A stretch of DNA of 64,000 bases from Sphingopyxis sp. DBS4 (GTDB lineage: Bacteria; Pseudomonadota; Alphaproteobacteria; Sphingomonadales; Sphingomonadaceae), in contig NZ_CP102388.1 of assembly GCF_024628865.1 (NCBI RefSeq), positions 20,200 through 84,199 on the forward strand. The letters are read 5' to 3'. Below are positions 50,784 through 60,812 of the stretch, piece by piece. Numbering within the stretch: the stretch's first letter is position 1; every line of letters starts with the position of its first letter. Under the pieces are notes generated by a model. That model ran no database searches, was not told the origin of the DNA, and saw only the letters and a list, made by a program, of their open reading frames with translations. Made by a program: the position numbers and the translations under genes.

Positions 50784-53732
50784 TCACGGTAGCGGCTTGA
50801 TGAGCAGCGGCATGAGGCCATCGGCATCGAGGTCGAGGCTCTCGGACCAGATATAATCGCCGGTGAGATTGATGCGGTCCCATCCCAGCGGCGACAATCG
50901 GGACAGCATGGCGGGATCGACAGGTGTGCCGCGGTGCCGCAGTTCATCGACGGCACGACCGAGATAGCGGCAGTTGAAAAGAATGATGGCGGCCGTGACG
51001 AGGTTGAGCGCTGCCGCGCGGGTCTGCTGGTTCTCCAGGCCACGGTCGCGAAACCGCCCGAGCCGATGGAAGGCGACAGCGCGGGCCAGGCTGTTGCGTG
51101 CCTCGCCCTTGTTGAGTTCGGCGGTGACCGTCCGGCGCAGATCGGTGTCGTCGAACCAGCGCAGCGTGAACAGTGTGCGCTCGATCCGTCCGACCTCCCG
51201 AAGTGCCGCAGCAAGACTGTTTTGTTGACGATAGGCGGACAGCTTCTTCAAAATCAGCGACGGTGTGACAGTGCGGTCGCGCATCGCCGCGATGACCTCC
51301 GCAATTTCGGCCCAATGGCTGACGATCAGGTCCCGACCGAGGCGGCGCCCGAACAGCGGTGCGAGCCGACCATAGCGCCGCGCGGGCTCGAAACCATAGA
51401 GTTGTCGATCCGACAGGCGCGGAATGCGCGGCTCGAAATCGAGGCCGAGCAAATGCATGACGGCGAACACGATATCGGAGACGCCGCCACCATCGGTGTG
51501 GAGGGCGGTGATGTCCGCGCTGCTTTCGTGGCCGAGGATGCCGTCGAGTGCGTGGATCGCCTCGCCCGCCGTCCCGGCGATGACCGTCTGATGAAGCGGT
51601 GCGTATCGATCGGTGATGGTGGTGTAGATCTTGACCACGGGGTCGCGACCGTAATGTGCGTTGACCGTTCCTCCGGCTTCGCCGGCACCGCCGAGATAAT
51701 AAGCCTGCCCATCGGCCGATGCGCGATGCCCCGAACCAAACCAGGCGGCGAGCGGTTCGGCATGGATAGCGTCGGTCAGGCTGGCGAGCGCGGCGCGAAA
51801 CGTTTCCTCGCGCATATGCCACGTCTGCATACGCAACAGTGCGCGACGCGAGGCGACACCGCAAACTTCGGCCATGCGCGACAGACCAAGGTTGGTCGCC
51901 TCCGCGATCAAGGTGGCAAGAAAGGCGCGTTCGTCGGCGGGAGGCAGACCGGTCGAGACATGGCCGAAATGCTGGATGAAGCCGGTCCATCGTTGAACCT
52001 GCGACAGCACATCCGTGATACGGGTGGCAGGCACCATGCCGTAGCAGGTGAGCGCAAGTTGCCGCCCTTCATCCTGACCAGGGTCTTCTTTGGGGTCTTT
52101 CGGAAACCGCAGCCGCTCGCCGGCAAAAAGGGGGGGATCGCGTTTGTCCAGATCGCGGGCGACCTCGCGCAGGGCGCTATCAAGCCTTGCCGCCCTCTCG
52201 TCGAGCCAGGCGTGCGGATCGCCGAGCGAGAAAGCGGGCTTCGGTACGGGGCTGGCCGGTGGGGCAAGCAGCACACTGAGCGCGCGATGGACGCGCGCGG
52301 TCGGCACCCAGATACCACCGGATGCCAAAGCATTGGAAAGCGCGCTGTAAGTCGCCATCTCCCAATGGGTGCGATCGATCCCGCCTGCGGTCATGACATG
52401 CCGACGCCAGCGGTGCTCGACATGGCCAAGCGGCACGTCATCGGGCAACGCCCTGCGCCAGTCTCCGTCGAGATCGGCGAGGATCGCCATCGCATCGCGC
52501 AACGGCTGCATTCCGGCCCGGCCCTGGAAATCAAAAGCGCGCACGAACGACGGCCCCATCCGCTTGAAGGCGCGATATTCCGCCGCGATCTCGTCCAGAA
52601 CCTCGTTCCGGTGCGGTGAGGCGGTACGTCGGATGATAGCGGCGTCGGCGTCGATGATGTCGAGGGATGCCACGGCATCGACCGCCGCGGCGACATCGCC
52701 GCCAGCCCGGGCCGCCTGGCTGATCGCTTCCAGAACCCTGGCGATGCGTAACATCCGTTCGCGGCCCTCGCGGCCGGAAACGGCCACGCGCTGTTCGAGC
52801 CGTTTGCGGGCGCGCAGATGGGCCCGCCCCACGAGCGCAATGAACATATCGATCGCCGCATCGGTCAGTGTCGCCTCCAGCTCGCGCAGCGTCGCGAGCA
52901 GCACGACCCGCCTGCGGGCCGGGCGCATTTGCTGGAAAGCCTGTGCCGTGTAGCGCACACCCTCCCGGGCGAATTGCCCCAGGCGCGGTTCGTGGCGAAC
53001 ATCAGGGGAGAAAGCCGATATGCCCGTCCCACGAATCAGCGTGATCTTTTCGACGATTTCCAAAAGCGAAGCGGATGCGACACGCGGTTCTGGCTCGCGC
53101 AGCCAGGACAGACGGCTCTGCCGGTCATGCACCTTGTCATCGATCAGCGCGTCGAGTTGCTGACGCATCTCATGGCCAAGGCCGCCATCGATCGCGGCCA
53201 CGAGATCCGTTTCCGCCTGATGTATCGCCTCGGCCGCCATGCGCTCCACGACGCTGACACCCGGGATCACGATCCGACGCGCGCGCATCTCATCCAGAAG
53301 CCGGCCGAGCAGCGCGCGTCCGTCGATGATGCTCGCCGCCTCGTTTGTCAGCCATGTCCGCAATTCCACGCGGTGCGGGCGGCTCAGATCGCTGAAGCCG
53401 AAGCGCGTCTTGATCGCGGCGAGCTGATCGTAGCGCGTGGGCGTGCGTCTGGCGAAATCAGCTATGACCTTTGCATCCACCCCGACCTGCTCGGCAATAT
53501 GGTCGAGCATGACCGCAGGCAGCAGTTCCCCGTGGCGCAGATGCCGGCCCGGGTAGCGCAGGCAACAAAGTTGCAGGGCGTAGCCGAGTCGGGTGGCGGG
53601 CGTGCGCGCGGTGTCGATCGCGGTCATGTCCTCACCTGACAGACTATAGTGCTTCACGATCGCCGCCTCGTCGTCGGGCAACATCAGCAGGGCAGCGCGC
53701 TGCCGCGTCGTCATCGGAATCCGTCCGGGCAT
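50784..53732 (-). CDS. tnpA: Tn3-family transposase
   Basis: 982 residues from ATG 53732 (GGAGG upstream). N-terminal DUF4158-like domain, then the DDE Tn3 domain with LHTDGGGVSDIVFAVMHLLG, followed by FEPRIPRLSDRQLYGF, and the acidic/basic C-terminal NKGEARNSLARAVAFHRLG with CRYLGRAV. It performs replicative cointegrate transposition. Its C-terminus reaches into the left terminal repeat, as usual for the family. Confidence 0.95.
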   Translation of the reverse strand: MPGRIPMTTRQRAALLMLPDDEAAIVKHYSLSGEDMTAIDTARTPATRLGYALQLCCLRYPGRHLRHGELLPAVMLDHIAEQVGVDAKVIADFARRTPTRYDQLAAIKTRFGFSDLSRPHRVELRTWLTNEAASIIDGRALLGRLLDEMRARRIVIPGVSVVERMAAEAIHQAETDLVAAIDGGLGHEMRQQLDALIDDKVHDRQSRLSWLREPEPRVASASLLEIVEKITLIRGTGISAFSPDVRHEPRLGQFAREGVRYTAQAFQQMRPARRRVVLLATLRELEATLTDAAIDMFIALVGRAHLRARKRLEQRVAVSGREGRERMLRIARVLEAISQAARAGGDVAAAVDAVASLDIIDADAAIIRRTASPHRNEVLDEIAAEYRAFKRMGPSFVRAFDFQGRAGMQPLRDAMAILADLDGDWRRALPDDVPLGHVEHRWRRHVMTAGGIDRTHWEMATYSALSNALASGGIWVPTARVHRALSVLLAPPASPVPKPAFSLGDPHAWLDERAARLDSALREVARDLDKRDPPLFAGERLRFPKDPKEDPGQDEGRQLALTCYGMVPATRITDVLSQVQRWTGFIQHFGHVSTGLPPADERAFLATLIAEATNLGLSRMAEVCGVASRRALLRMQTWHMREETFRAALASLTDAIHAEPLAAWFGSGHRASADGQAYYLGGAGEAGGTVNAHYGRDPVVKIYTTITDRYAPLHQTVIAGTAGEAIHALDGILGHESSADITALHTDGGGVSDIVFAVMHLLGLDFEPRIPRLSDRQLYGFEPARRYGRLAPLFGRRLGRDLIVSHWAEIAEVIAAMRDRTVTPSLILKKLSAYRQQNSLAAALREVGRIERTLFTLRWFDDTDLRRTVTAELNKGEARNSLARAVAFHRLGRFRDRGLENQQTRAAALNLVTAAIILFNCRYLGRAVDELRHRGTPVDPAMLSRLSPLGWDRINLTGDYIWSESLDLDADGLMPLLIKPLP

Positions 53733-53870
53733 CTTTGAACCTCCAAAAACCACTTGCCTTTCGGCATGATTCTGAAAGAGGATTGTGAAAGACAAGAGGC
53801 CGCAGGAATCCGTTCATGCCGCACTGGCCTCCGGATACGGCCGTTTGTGAAAGGCAGGATTTGACCAGGG
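53733..53870. promoter_or_regulatory. res/promoter region of transposon 1
   Basis: The divergent gap between tnpA and tnpR contains three related motifs: CTTGCCTTTCGGCATG (inverted form), TTGTGAAAGACAAGAGG and TTGTGAAAGGCAGGATT. They are suited to be resolvase-binding subsites and overlap the promoters of both genes. Confidence 0.55.
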
Positions 53871-54454
53871 CACCCTATCTGATCGGCTATGCGCGGGTGT
53901 CGAAGGGTGACGAGCAGTCGAACGCCGCCCAGCGCCGCGCCCTCGACGCGGCTGGGTGCAGGCGCGTGTTCGAGGAAATTGCCAGTGGCGGGCGCTGGGA
54001 CCGGCCAAAGCTCCTGGAGATGATCGGCCAGTTACGCGACAGTGACGTCGTCGTCGTCTGGAAACTCGACCGGCTATCGCGCAGCCTCAAGGATCTGCTG
54101 CACATTATGGAGCGGATCGAGGCGGCGGGCGCGGGCTTCCGCTCGCTGACCGAGGCGATTGACACCACCACGGCCGCAGGTCGCATGATGATGCAGATGG
54201 TCGGGAGCTTCGCCGAGTTCGAGCGCGCCATGATCCGCGAGCGCACCTCCGCCGGCCTCGCCCAGGCGCGCGCCGAAGGGCGGATCGGCGGACGCCGGCG
54301 CAAACTCGGCGAAAAGCAACGGCGCGAGATCGCGGAGTCCGTCATCTCCGGACGAAAATCCGGCGCCGAGATGGCGCGGCTCTATCATGTCAGCGAGCCG
54401 ACCGTTTCGCGCATCGTCGCCGCGCACCGACAGACTATGGAGCTACCGGCATGA
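53816..54454 (+). CDS. tnpR: Tn3-family resolvase (serine recombinase)
   Basis: 212 residues from ATG 53816; a TTG at 53861 ([14 protein letters not shown]) may be the true start, since the ATG lies within the res repeats. Catalytic Ser is in YARVSKGDEQ, Arg residues in WKLDRLSRSLKDL, and the C-terminal HTH is GAEMARLYHVSEPTVSRIV. It resolves cointegrates at res. The stop overlaps the passenger gene's ATG. Confidence 0.92.
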   Translation: MPHWPPDTAVCERQDLTRAPYLIGYARVSKGDEQSNAAQRRALDAAGCRRVFEEIASGGRWDRPKLLEMIGQLRDSDVVVVWKLDRLSRSLKDLLHIMERIEAAGAGFRSLTEAIDTTTAAGRMMMQMVGSFAEFERAMIRERTSAGLAQARAEGRIGGRRRKLGEKQRREIAESVISGRKSGAEMARLYHVSEPTVSRIVAAHRQTMELPA

Positions 54455-55812
54455 AACGCGGCCACGACCTGACCGGGCTGATGAAGTTCGCGACACGGCC
54501 CGAGTGGGCCGACGACCTGCATGACGCGCTCGACGATCATCTGGGGCCGGTTCTCACGCAGTTCGACATCGATTCCGACGAACTGCCCGGCATCATCGGG
54601 GATCACTGGGCCATGACCTTGTGGGGCTGCGCGTTCGAGGACCTGGTGACCCGCGTCTTCGAGCCCGATGGCCGCAACATCGTGGACGAATATCTCAAGC
54701 GCCGCGGATGGAACGAGGCCGGCCCCAACAAGCTCTACATGCGCGCGCTGAAGACCTCCGTCATGAGCGTCTATGAAGTCAGCGCGATCGAGCCCGGCGT
54801 CGGCTTCCTCGCGCGAGATCTGATCCGGGGCGGTGATCCCGTCCAGGTCCGCGAGCGCACCGCGTCCAGGACGCTGGGCCCGTGGGATCGGATCGGCGTG
54901 CGCATCATTCCGGTGAGCGGGCATAGGATCCTGGCAGGCGGCCTGCTGTCCTTTACAGCGGAAGCCACCAGCGCCCTTCTCGAGGCATTGCGCCTGGGAC
55001 AGGGCAAGCGCGGCCCGCGCGCGAAACTAGTGATCGACGATGATCAACTGCGCGACCTGGCGCCGCTCATCTCGATGGTCTGGCTGTTCGACATCTTGCC
55101 CAGGATGCTCGAGCCTGTCGCCATCCCCACGCTGCATAACGCCGATGGCGAGGAGGTTGTTTTCCACCGTGTCCGTTTTCCGTTCACGCGGGGGACGACG
55201 CAGGCACTCATCGGCGACCGCCTCGATACCGTGCCCGCCCTGCAGCGGGAAACGTCACATTTCTGGAACTGGCTCGGCACCAGAACAAAACAGGGCAAGA
55301 AAGGCACCGGCCAGATGGCGTGGGGTGTGTCAATGGAAGACGGCACGCCGGTGCTTGGGAATCTGGAACTCAAGGGCCGCGCTCTGATCCTCTCCGTCAC
55401 CTCGGCCGAACGTGCAGAACGCGGCGTTGCACTCGTCACCCAGGCGCTCGGCGCCCTGGTGGGAACACCTTTGACCGAGATCGAGACGATCGAACAGGCG
55501 ATGGCTGCGCGTCAGGAAGGACGAACCGTGTCGGAGCCGGCACCGGACATCCCGGTCGAGGTCGCCACCCCGCTTGTCCACGGCATGCTCGATCGTCAAT
55601 ACCGGACACTCCTCGATGAGCCTGTCCCGATGCTCGGCGACAAAACGCCGCGACAATGCGCCGGCAGCAAGGCCGGACGCGACCAACTCGCCACGTGGCT
55701 AAAACATCTCGAAAATCTCAGTGGGAGACACGCTGACATCGATGATCCGATGGCGACGTACGACTTCGGGTGGATATGGCAGGAACTCGGGATCGAAGAA
55801 CTGCGCCGGTGA
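54451..55812 (+). CDS. passenger protein of transposon 1, unknown
   Basis: 453 residues, translationally coupled to the resolvase. The N-terminal half is rich in Trp and acidic residues (DHWAMTLWGCAFEDLVTRVF), the centre has RAKLVIDDDQLRDLAPLISM, and the C-terminus YRTLLDEPVPMLGDKTPRQC with a following helix resembles the small MLGDKTPR-type domains seen at the end of SEC-C-like and antitoxin-like proteins. No toxin, resistance or nuclease motif is recognised. Two strong hairpins follow, so it is expressed as a unit with tnpR. Confidence 0.6.
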   Translation: MKRGHDLTGLMKFATRPEWADDLHDALDDHLGPVLTQFDIDSDELPGIIGDHWAMTLWGCAFEDLVTRVFEPDGRNIVDEYLKRRGWNEAGPNKLYMRALKTSVMSVYEVSAIEPGVGFLARDLIRGGDPVQVRERTASRTLGPWDRIGVRIIPVSGHRILAGGLLSFTAEATSALLEALRLGQGKRGPRAKLVIDDDQLRDLAPLISMVWLFDILPRMLEPVAIPTLHNADGEEVVFHRVRFPFTRGTTQALIGDRLDTVPALQRETSHFWNWLGTRTKQGKKGTGQMAWGVSMEDGTPVLGNLELKGRALILSVTSAERAERGVALVTQALGALVGTPLTEIETIEQAMAARQEGRTVSEPAPDIPVEVATPLVHGMLDRQYRTLLDEPVPMLGDKTPRQCAGSKAGRDQLATWLKHLENLSGRHADIDDPMATYDFGWIWQELGIEELRR

Positions 55813-55927
55813 CGGCTTGACCCCGCAACGATGAAGGACATGCTGGCCGCCTGATAGACACTGGAGCCGCCTTCACCAACGGTGCCTGCGGATTTGTATT
55901 GCGCACGGCTGCTCGCAGGTGCAGCAT

Positions 55928-55987
55928 GAGGATGCCTTTCAGGCATCCTCTCCTAAAACTATGGCCGGCCGTTGTGCCGGCCTTTTT
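55928..55987 (+). terminator. double hairpin terminator after the passenger gene
   Basis: GAGGATGCCT-TTC-AGGCATCCTC (55928-55950) is followed by GGCCGGC-CGTTGT-GCCGGCC plus TTTTT (55963-55987). The second is a classical Rho-independent terminator. Confidence 0.88.
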
Positions 55988-56396
55988 GTGTGGCCGCGAC
56001 GGCTTACGTAGCGCAATCCCTGGCAGAGAAGCTGGCGCCGACGTCCCTCAAGCTCGCCTACCGTGAATCTGTGGCCGAATAATGCACAGGGGCCCACACG
56101 GCCGTTTTCGGCGCGACGGGCGGGGGTAAGACTAGCTTTCCTCCCATGCTGCAATTTGAGTTCCATGCCTATGCCGGGGACGAATCCGGCGTGATCGCGG
56201 CGCAACCGACGATTACGACCGAGCGCATGGCGAGCCATAGCGCCGCGCGGGCGAAGGCGGGCCGTATCGCCAAACAGATCGGGGGGCCGGTCGATTTGGC
56301 GCTCGCAGGGGCCGCGCCTTGGGATGATCGCTACATCACCACGGCCAGCCCCAGCGAACATCATGCCTCTGGCTATCGGTTGGAGAGGCTGACTTG

Positions 56397-56807
56397 ATGC
56401 CCTTGGTGTTCATCGCCGCCGCCGCGCTGGCGGGTTGTTCCGTGACCGATGGCGACACGATCAGATGCGGGGACGAGCGTATCCGGTTTCTTGGCGTGGA
56501 CGCGCCCGACGATCCGAGCAACAGCCGGTGCAGGCCGGTGCCCAAGCCCGGCGCGATTTGCGACCGGCAGCGGGCAGAGGCGAGCAAAGAGGCGTTGCAG
56601 CGGACCATGACAGGGCCGCTTTCGATCGAGCGCGTAGGGGTTGACCCCTACGGGCGCACGCTGGCGTTGGTCTATGTGCAGGGGCGCAGCCTCTCATGCC
56701 GCCAGATCGAGGCCGGGCAGGCTGTCTATGTGGCGCGTTGGGATCAGGACGGGCGGGTTGCGCGTGAGTGCCCCCGTGCGGTTGCGAGCTGGCAGGGGTG
56801 GCGATGA
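56397..56807 (+). CDS. SNase-like thermonuclease, exported
   Basis: 136 residues from ATG 56397. The start MPLVFIAAAALAGC looks like a short lipoprotein or signal segment ending at a Cys. The staphylococcal-nuclease fold follows: VTDGDTIRCGDERIRFLGVD, AEASKEALQ, and VDPYGRTLALVYVQGRSL with the catalytic Arg/Glu pattern (R in RIRFLG, E in IERV, R in YGRT). It cleaves DNA/RNA outside the cytoplasm. ATG overlaps the previous stop and its stop overlaps the resolvase ATG. Confidence 0.85.
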   Translation: MPLVFIAAAALAGCSVTDGDTIRCGDERIRFLGVDAPDDPSNSRCRPVPKPGAICDRQRAEASKEALQRTMTGPLSIERVGVDPYGRTLALVYVQGRSLSCRQIEAGQAVYVARWDQDGRVARECPRAVASWQGWR

Positions 56808-57121
56808 TGGGCGCGCCAGACCCCGGAACGCTCAATAGGCGCAGCGCCGAGGGCGGGGCGTTGATCGGCTATGCGCGGGTATCGACGCCCGAACAGGACA
56901 TGGGCTTGCAGATCGACGCGCTAGAGAAGGCGGGTTGTGCCCGCATCTTCACGGACGTTGCAGGCGGTGCGAAGGCAGAGCGGGCCGGGCTGGCCGAGGC
57001 GCTGGCCTATCTTCGCCCGTCAGACACGCTTGTCGTGTGGAAGATCGACCGGCTAGGCCGCTCGCTTCCCCATCTGGTCGGGCTTGTCGGGGTGACTGCA
57101 CGAAAGTGACTTATCTGCACG

Positions 57122-57715
57122 CTAAGAGCGAACGGACCGGGAACGCTGGGACTTTGTGTTCTTCTCCGTGGCTTCGAGGGCTTTGTAGAGGGCGGTTTTG
57201 CCGATCTTGAGGCGCGCGGCGGCCTCGCGAACTGTGAGGCCGGAAGCGATATGTTCGCGCGCCTTGCGGAGCTTGTCAGGTGTGACCACTGGCCGCCGCC
57301 CACCGGGGCGACCTCGCTCGCGAGCGGCCTTGAGGCCTGCATGGGTGCGCTCCCGGATCAGATCGCGCTCAAACTGGGCAAGCGAGCCGAAGATGTTGAA
57401 CACCAGCATCCCGCCCGAAGTGGTGGTGTCGATGTTCTCGGTGAGCGAGCGGAACCCGATACCTCGCGTCGCTAGCTCGCCGACCTTCTCAATCAGATGG
57501 CTCATCGAGCGCCCAAGACGGTCGAGTTTCCAAACCACCAGCGTGTCGCCGCTGCGCAGATAGGCGAGCGCCTCGGCCAGGCCGGGCCGATCGGCTTTTG
57601 CACCAGATGCGTGATCGTCGAATATCCGGTCGCACCCGGCCGCGTTCAGCGCGTCGAGCTGGAGTGAGAGCTTCTGGTCTGCCGTCGAGACGCGCGCATA
57701 GCCGATCAACGCCAC
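57122..57715 (-). CDS. tnpR: resolvase/invertase of transposon 2
   Basis: 197 residues from GTG 57715 ([14 protein letters not shown]). Catalytic Ser in [28 protein letters not shown] arginines, [20 protein letters not shown] core and [23 protein letters not shown]. An upstream in-frame ATG at 57796 would put coding sequence across the res repeats, so the GTG is preferred. It is closely related to the split recombinase it interrupts. Confidence 0.9.
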   Translation of the reverse strand: MALIGYARVSTADQKLSLQLDALNAAGCDRIFDDHASGAKADRPGLAEALAYLRSGDTLVVWKLDRLGRSMSHLIEKVGELATRGIGFRSLTENIDTTTSGGMLVFNIFGSLAQFERDLIRERTHAGLKAARERGRPGGRRPVVTPDKLRKAREHIASGLTVREAAARLKIGKTALYKALEATEKNTKSQRSRSVRS

Positions 57716-57854
57716 ATGCAGCCCAATCCTGTCCGTTTTCCCATCATTATCTGATCTTGTCCGAATCGCCGTTATAGGTCCAGAGTTAACGGACATATTC
57801 CTGCTGGCCGCCAGAGGACCGTCTGACGGACAAGGACGCGGAAGGAGATAGTGC
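57716..57854. promoter_or_regulatory. res region of transposon 2
   Basis: Between the divergent tnpR and tnpA. It contains repeated TGTCCG/CGGACA elements (CTGTCCG, TTGTCCG, ACGGACA, GACGGACAAGG), the likely resolvase subsites, and the tnpA ribosome site GAAGGAG. Confidence 0.55.
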
Positions 57855-60812
57855 TTGGCGAGACGGCGACTGGTGAGCGCGGAAATCTGGGCAGGGCATT
57901 ATGGCGCGCCGCTCGATGAGCGCGAGATTGCGCGGCACTATACGCTGACCGGTGACGACCTGGAAATTGTCGGCCGCCGTCGCGGCGATGCCACCCGGCT
58001 CGGCTACGCGATGCTCCTACTCTATATGAGATGGCCTGGCCGTGCGCTGGAAGCGGGTGAAGTCCCGCCCGCTCCTGTGCTCGCCTATGTGGCGCAGCAA
58101 CTCGGCGTCGCGCCCGAAGCCTTCGCGGACTATGCCCATCGGGACCAGACCCGTCGCGAACATCTCGTTGAAATCCGACGATCGCACGGGTTCAGGATTT
58201 TCGACCGCAAGGCTTTCCACGAAGTTGTCGCATTCTCGATCCCGATCGCACAGACCATCGTCCACCCCGGCCAGATGGCGGGGGTCATCGTTGACGAACT
58301 TCGGCGCCGGCAGATCCTCCTGCCTTCTTCATCGGTTCTCGAAGCGGTACTCCGGCGTGCTCGCCAGCAGGCCGAACAGCTTACCTATGAAGTGCTCACG
58401 AACGGCCTGCGGCCCGATACGCTGCAGGGGCTGGACGATCTGCTGGCCCGACGAACAGGGCAAGCCGCGACATGGCTATCCTGGCTGCGCAATGCACCAC
58501 AGTCGCCGGCAGCGCGCAACATCCTACGCCTGATCGAACGGCTCACTCATATCCGCGCGCTGGATCTCGATCGCGCCCGTGCCGACATGATCCCGGCTTT
58601 GACTTTTGACAGGCTGGCGGACGAAGGCAGCCGGATCACACCCCAGCACCTTGGCGAACTCAATGCCCTGCGCCGCCATGCGACGCTGGCGGCGCAGGGC
58701 ATCCGTCTTGAGGAAAGCCTGACCGATGCCACCCTGACGATGTTCGACAAGCTGTTGGGCAGCATGTCGCGTCGCGCCGAGAACCGGACCCGTGACAAAG
58801 CCCTCAAGACGGTGCGCGAGTTGCAAGGCCATCTCCGGACGCTCACAGGGTCTTGCCGCATTCTCATCGAAGCGCGCACCAACGGTGTGGACTCTCTGGC
58901 GCAGATCGAGGCGCTGGATTGGCAGCGCTTCGCCGTGGCGGTCGCGCGGGCCGAAGTACTCGGGCGACCGGAAACCGTCGATCGCACCGCTGAATTGATC
59001 GAGCGGCATCGCACGGTGAAGCTCTTTGCCGGTGCCTTTCTCAACACCTTCGAATTTCGCGGCGCCGGTGCGGTGCAGGGACTCCTGTCGGCGCTTACCA
59101 TCATCGCGGAGCTATACCGGACCGGCAAACGGCGCTTGCCTGATCGCGTGCCGCTGCGCTTTGTGCCCTCCGCATGGCGGCCGTTCGTCCTGCGGGACGG
59201 CATCGTCGATCGCGCCGCCTATGAACTATGCGCCTTGTCCCAGCTACGGGAGCGGTTGCGAGCGGGAGACATATGGGTCTCGGGAAGCCGCCAGTTCCGC
59301 GATTTCGATAGCTACCTCATCCCGCCGGCCACCTTCGACGCGCTTCGCGAGAAGGGGCCGTTGCCGCTCGCCATCGAAACGGACTTCGATCGTCATATCG
59401 AGGAAAGGCGCGCCAGGCTCGACACGGCGATCGAACAGGTGACGGTCCTCGCCCGACAGGGCGAGCTGCCCCAGGTCAGGCTTGACGAAAGCGGCCTTAT
59501 CATCTCGCCGCTGAAAGCGGCAACGCCACCCGCCACCGAGATTGCCCGTCGCGCTGCCTATGACCGACTGCCGCGCGTGAAGATCACCGATCTCCTGCTT
59601 GAGGTCGATGCCTGGACCGGGTTCAGCGAATGCTTCATCCATCGGCGTTCGGGCCGGGAGGCCGACGACCGCAATGCGCTGCTCACCGTCATCCTTGCCG
59701 ATGGCATCAATCTCGGCCTCACACGCATGGCGGAAACCTGCCGAGGCGCAAGCCTGCGCCAGCTCGCCCATCTCCACGACTGGCACATCAGCGAGGCCGC
59801 CTATGGTGAAGCGCTGGGAAGGCTGATCGACGCCCATCGCGCCATGCCGCTCGCCGCGCTGTGGGGAGACGGCACCACCTCGTCGAGCGACGGACAGCAA
59901 TTCCATGCCGGGGGCCGTGGCGCCGCAATCGGCGACATCAACGCGCGCAGCGGCAACGAACCGGGCGTTGCCTTCTACACCCATGTCTCGGATCGATATG
60001 ACCCCTTCGCGACCCGGGTAATCGCGGCGACCGCCGGCGAAGCTCCCTATGTGCTGGATGGCTTGCTGTATCAGCAGACCGGCCTGACAATCGAGGAGCA
60101 CTACACCGATACAGGCGGTGCATCGGACCATGTGTTCGGCCTTATGCCCTTCTTCGGCTACCGCTTCGCGCCGCGCCTGCGCGACATCAAGCAGCGTCGT
60201 TTGCACCTCCTTCCCGGCCAGGAAGCCGGCCCCTTGCTTGCCGGCATGACGGCCGAACCGATCGCATTGGGTCATGTCGCGGCGCATTGGGATGAACTGC
60301 TGCGGTTCGCCACATCGATACGCACCGGCACCGCCACCGCTTCGGCGATGCTTCGCCGCCTGTCCGCCTATCCGCGACAGAACGGACTGGCCCTCGCGAT
60401 GCGCGAGCTGGGCCGCCTCGAACGCTCGATCTTCATGCTCGACTGGCTGCGCGACATTGATCTGCGCCGGCGTACCCAGGCGGGCCTCAACAAGGGCGAG
60501 GCCCGCAACGCGCTCGCACGCGCGCTCTTCTTCAACCAGCTCGGCGAATTGCGTGATCGGCGGTTCGAGAACCAGACCTATCGCGCCTCCGGCCTCAACC
60601 TGCTCGTCGCCGCCATCATCCTGTGGAACACCCGCTATCTCGAAGTGGCGCTGGCTGATATCGGCACGCCCGACGAAATCGCACGTCACGTCGCGCCATT
60701 GGGCTGGGAACATATCTCGCTCACCGGCGACTATAGCTGGAATGTTGAAGATCGGCCCGATCCGGATGTCCTGCGGCCACTGCGCGCCATCAGTTCGTTG
60801 CTCGCCGCGTAA
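57855..60812 (+). CDS. tnpA: Tn3-family transposase
   Basis: 985 residues from a TTG with AAGGAGA upstream. N-terminal DUF4158-like part, DDE_Tnp_Tn3 core with [15 protein letters not shown] (first Asp/Ser block), [20 protein letters not shown] (second Asp), and [20 protein letters not shown] (Glu helix). It ends 57 bp before the right terminal end. Confidence 0.95.
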   Translation: MARRRLVSAEIWAGHYGAPLDEREIARHYTLTGDDLEIVGRRRGDATRLGYAMLLLYMRWPGRALEAGEVPPAPVLAYVAQQLGVAPEAFADYAHRDQTRREHLVEIRRSHGFRIFDRKAFHEVVAFSIPIAQTIVHPGQMAGVIVDELRRRQILLPSSSVLEAVLRRARQQAEQLTYEVLTNGLRPDTLQGLDDLLARRTGQAATWLSWLRNAPQSPAARNILRLIERLTHIRALDLDRARADMIPALTFDRLADEGSRITPQHLGELNALRRHATLAAQGIRLEESLTDATLTMFDKLLGSMSRRAENRTRDKALKTVRELQGHLRTLTGSCRILIEARTNGVDSLAQIEALDWQRFAVAVARAEVLGRPETVDRTAELIERHRTVKLFAGAFLNTFEFRGAGAVQGLLSALTIIAELYRTGKRRLPDRVPLRFVPSAWRPFVLRDGIVDRAAYELCALSQLRERLRAGDIWVSGSRQFRDFDSYLIPPATFDALREKGPLPLAIETDFDRHIEERRARLDTAIEQVTVLARQGELPQVRLDESGLIISPLKAATPPATEIARRAAYDRLPRVKITDLLLEVDAWTGFSECFIHRRSGREADDRNALLTVILADGINLGLTRMAETCRGASLRQLAHLHDWHISEAAYGEALGRLIDAHRAMPLAALWGDGTTSSSDGQQFHAGGRGAAIGDINARSGNEPGVAFYTHVSDRYDPFATRVIAATAGEAPYVLDGLLYQQTGLTIEEHYTDTGGASDHVFGLMPFFGYRFAPRLRDIKQRRLHLLPGQEAGPLLAGMTAEPIALGHVAAHWDELLRFATSIRTGTATASAMLRRLSAYPRQNGLALAMRELGRLERSIFMLDWLRDIDLRRRTQAGLNKGEARNALARALFFNQLGELRDRRFENQTYRASGLNLLVAAIILWNTRYLEVALADIGTPDEIARHVAPLGWEHISLTGDYSWNVEDRPDPDVLRPLRAISSLLAA

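Larger units (their letters stand above)
50756..56094. mobile_element. Tn3-family transposon 1, complete (5339 bp)
   Basis: Terminal repeats of about 37 bp with few mismatches: left GGCCTCTGTACATTATTCGG..., right the inverted GGCCCCTGTGCATTATTCGG.... A 5-bp target duplication CACAC stands on both sides (50751-50755 and 56095-56099), typical of Tn3-family insertion. It carries transposase, resolvase, a res region and one passenger gene. Confidence 0.93.
50733..56397 (+). pseudogene. small P-loop-like gene split by the first Tn3-family transposon
   Basis: Removing 50756-56094 and one CACAC copy joins ATG 50733 to the sequence after 56099 in frame, giving about 106 residues: MNDAMGHTAVFGATGGGKTS, then SFPPMLQFEFHAYAGDE and on to a TGA at 56395-56397. 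GATGGGKTS looks like a nucleotide-binding loop. A ribosome site (AGGGG) precedes the ATG, and the stop overlaps the next gene's ATG, so this was the fifth gene of the small-gene row. Confidence 0.75.
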
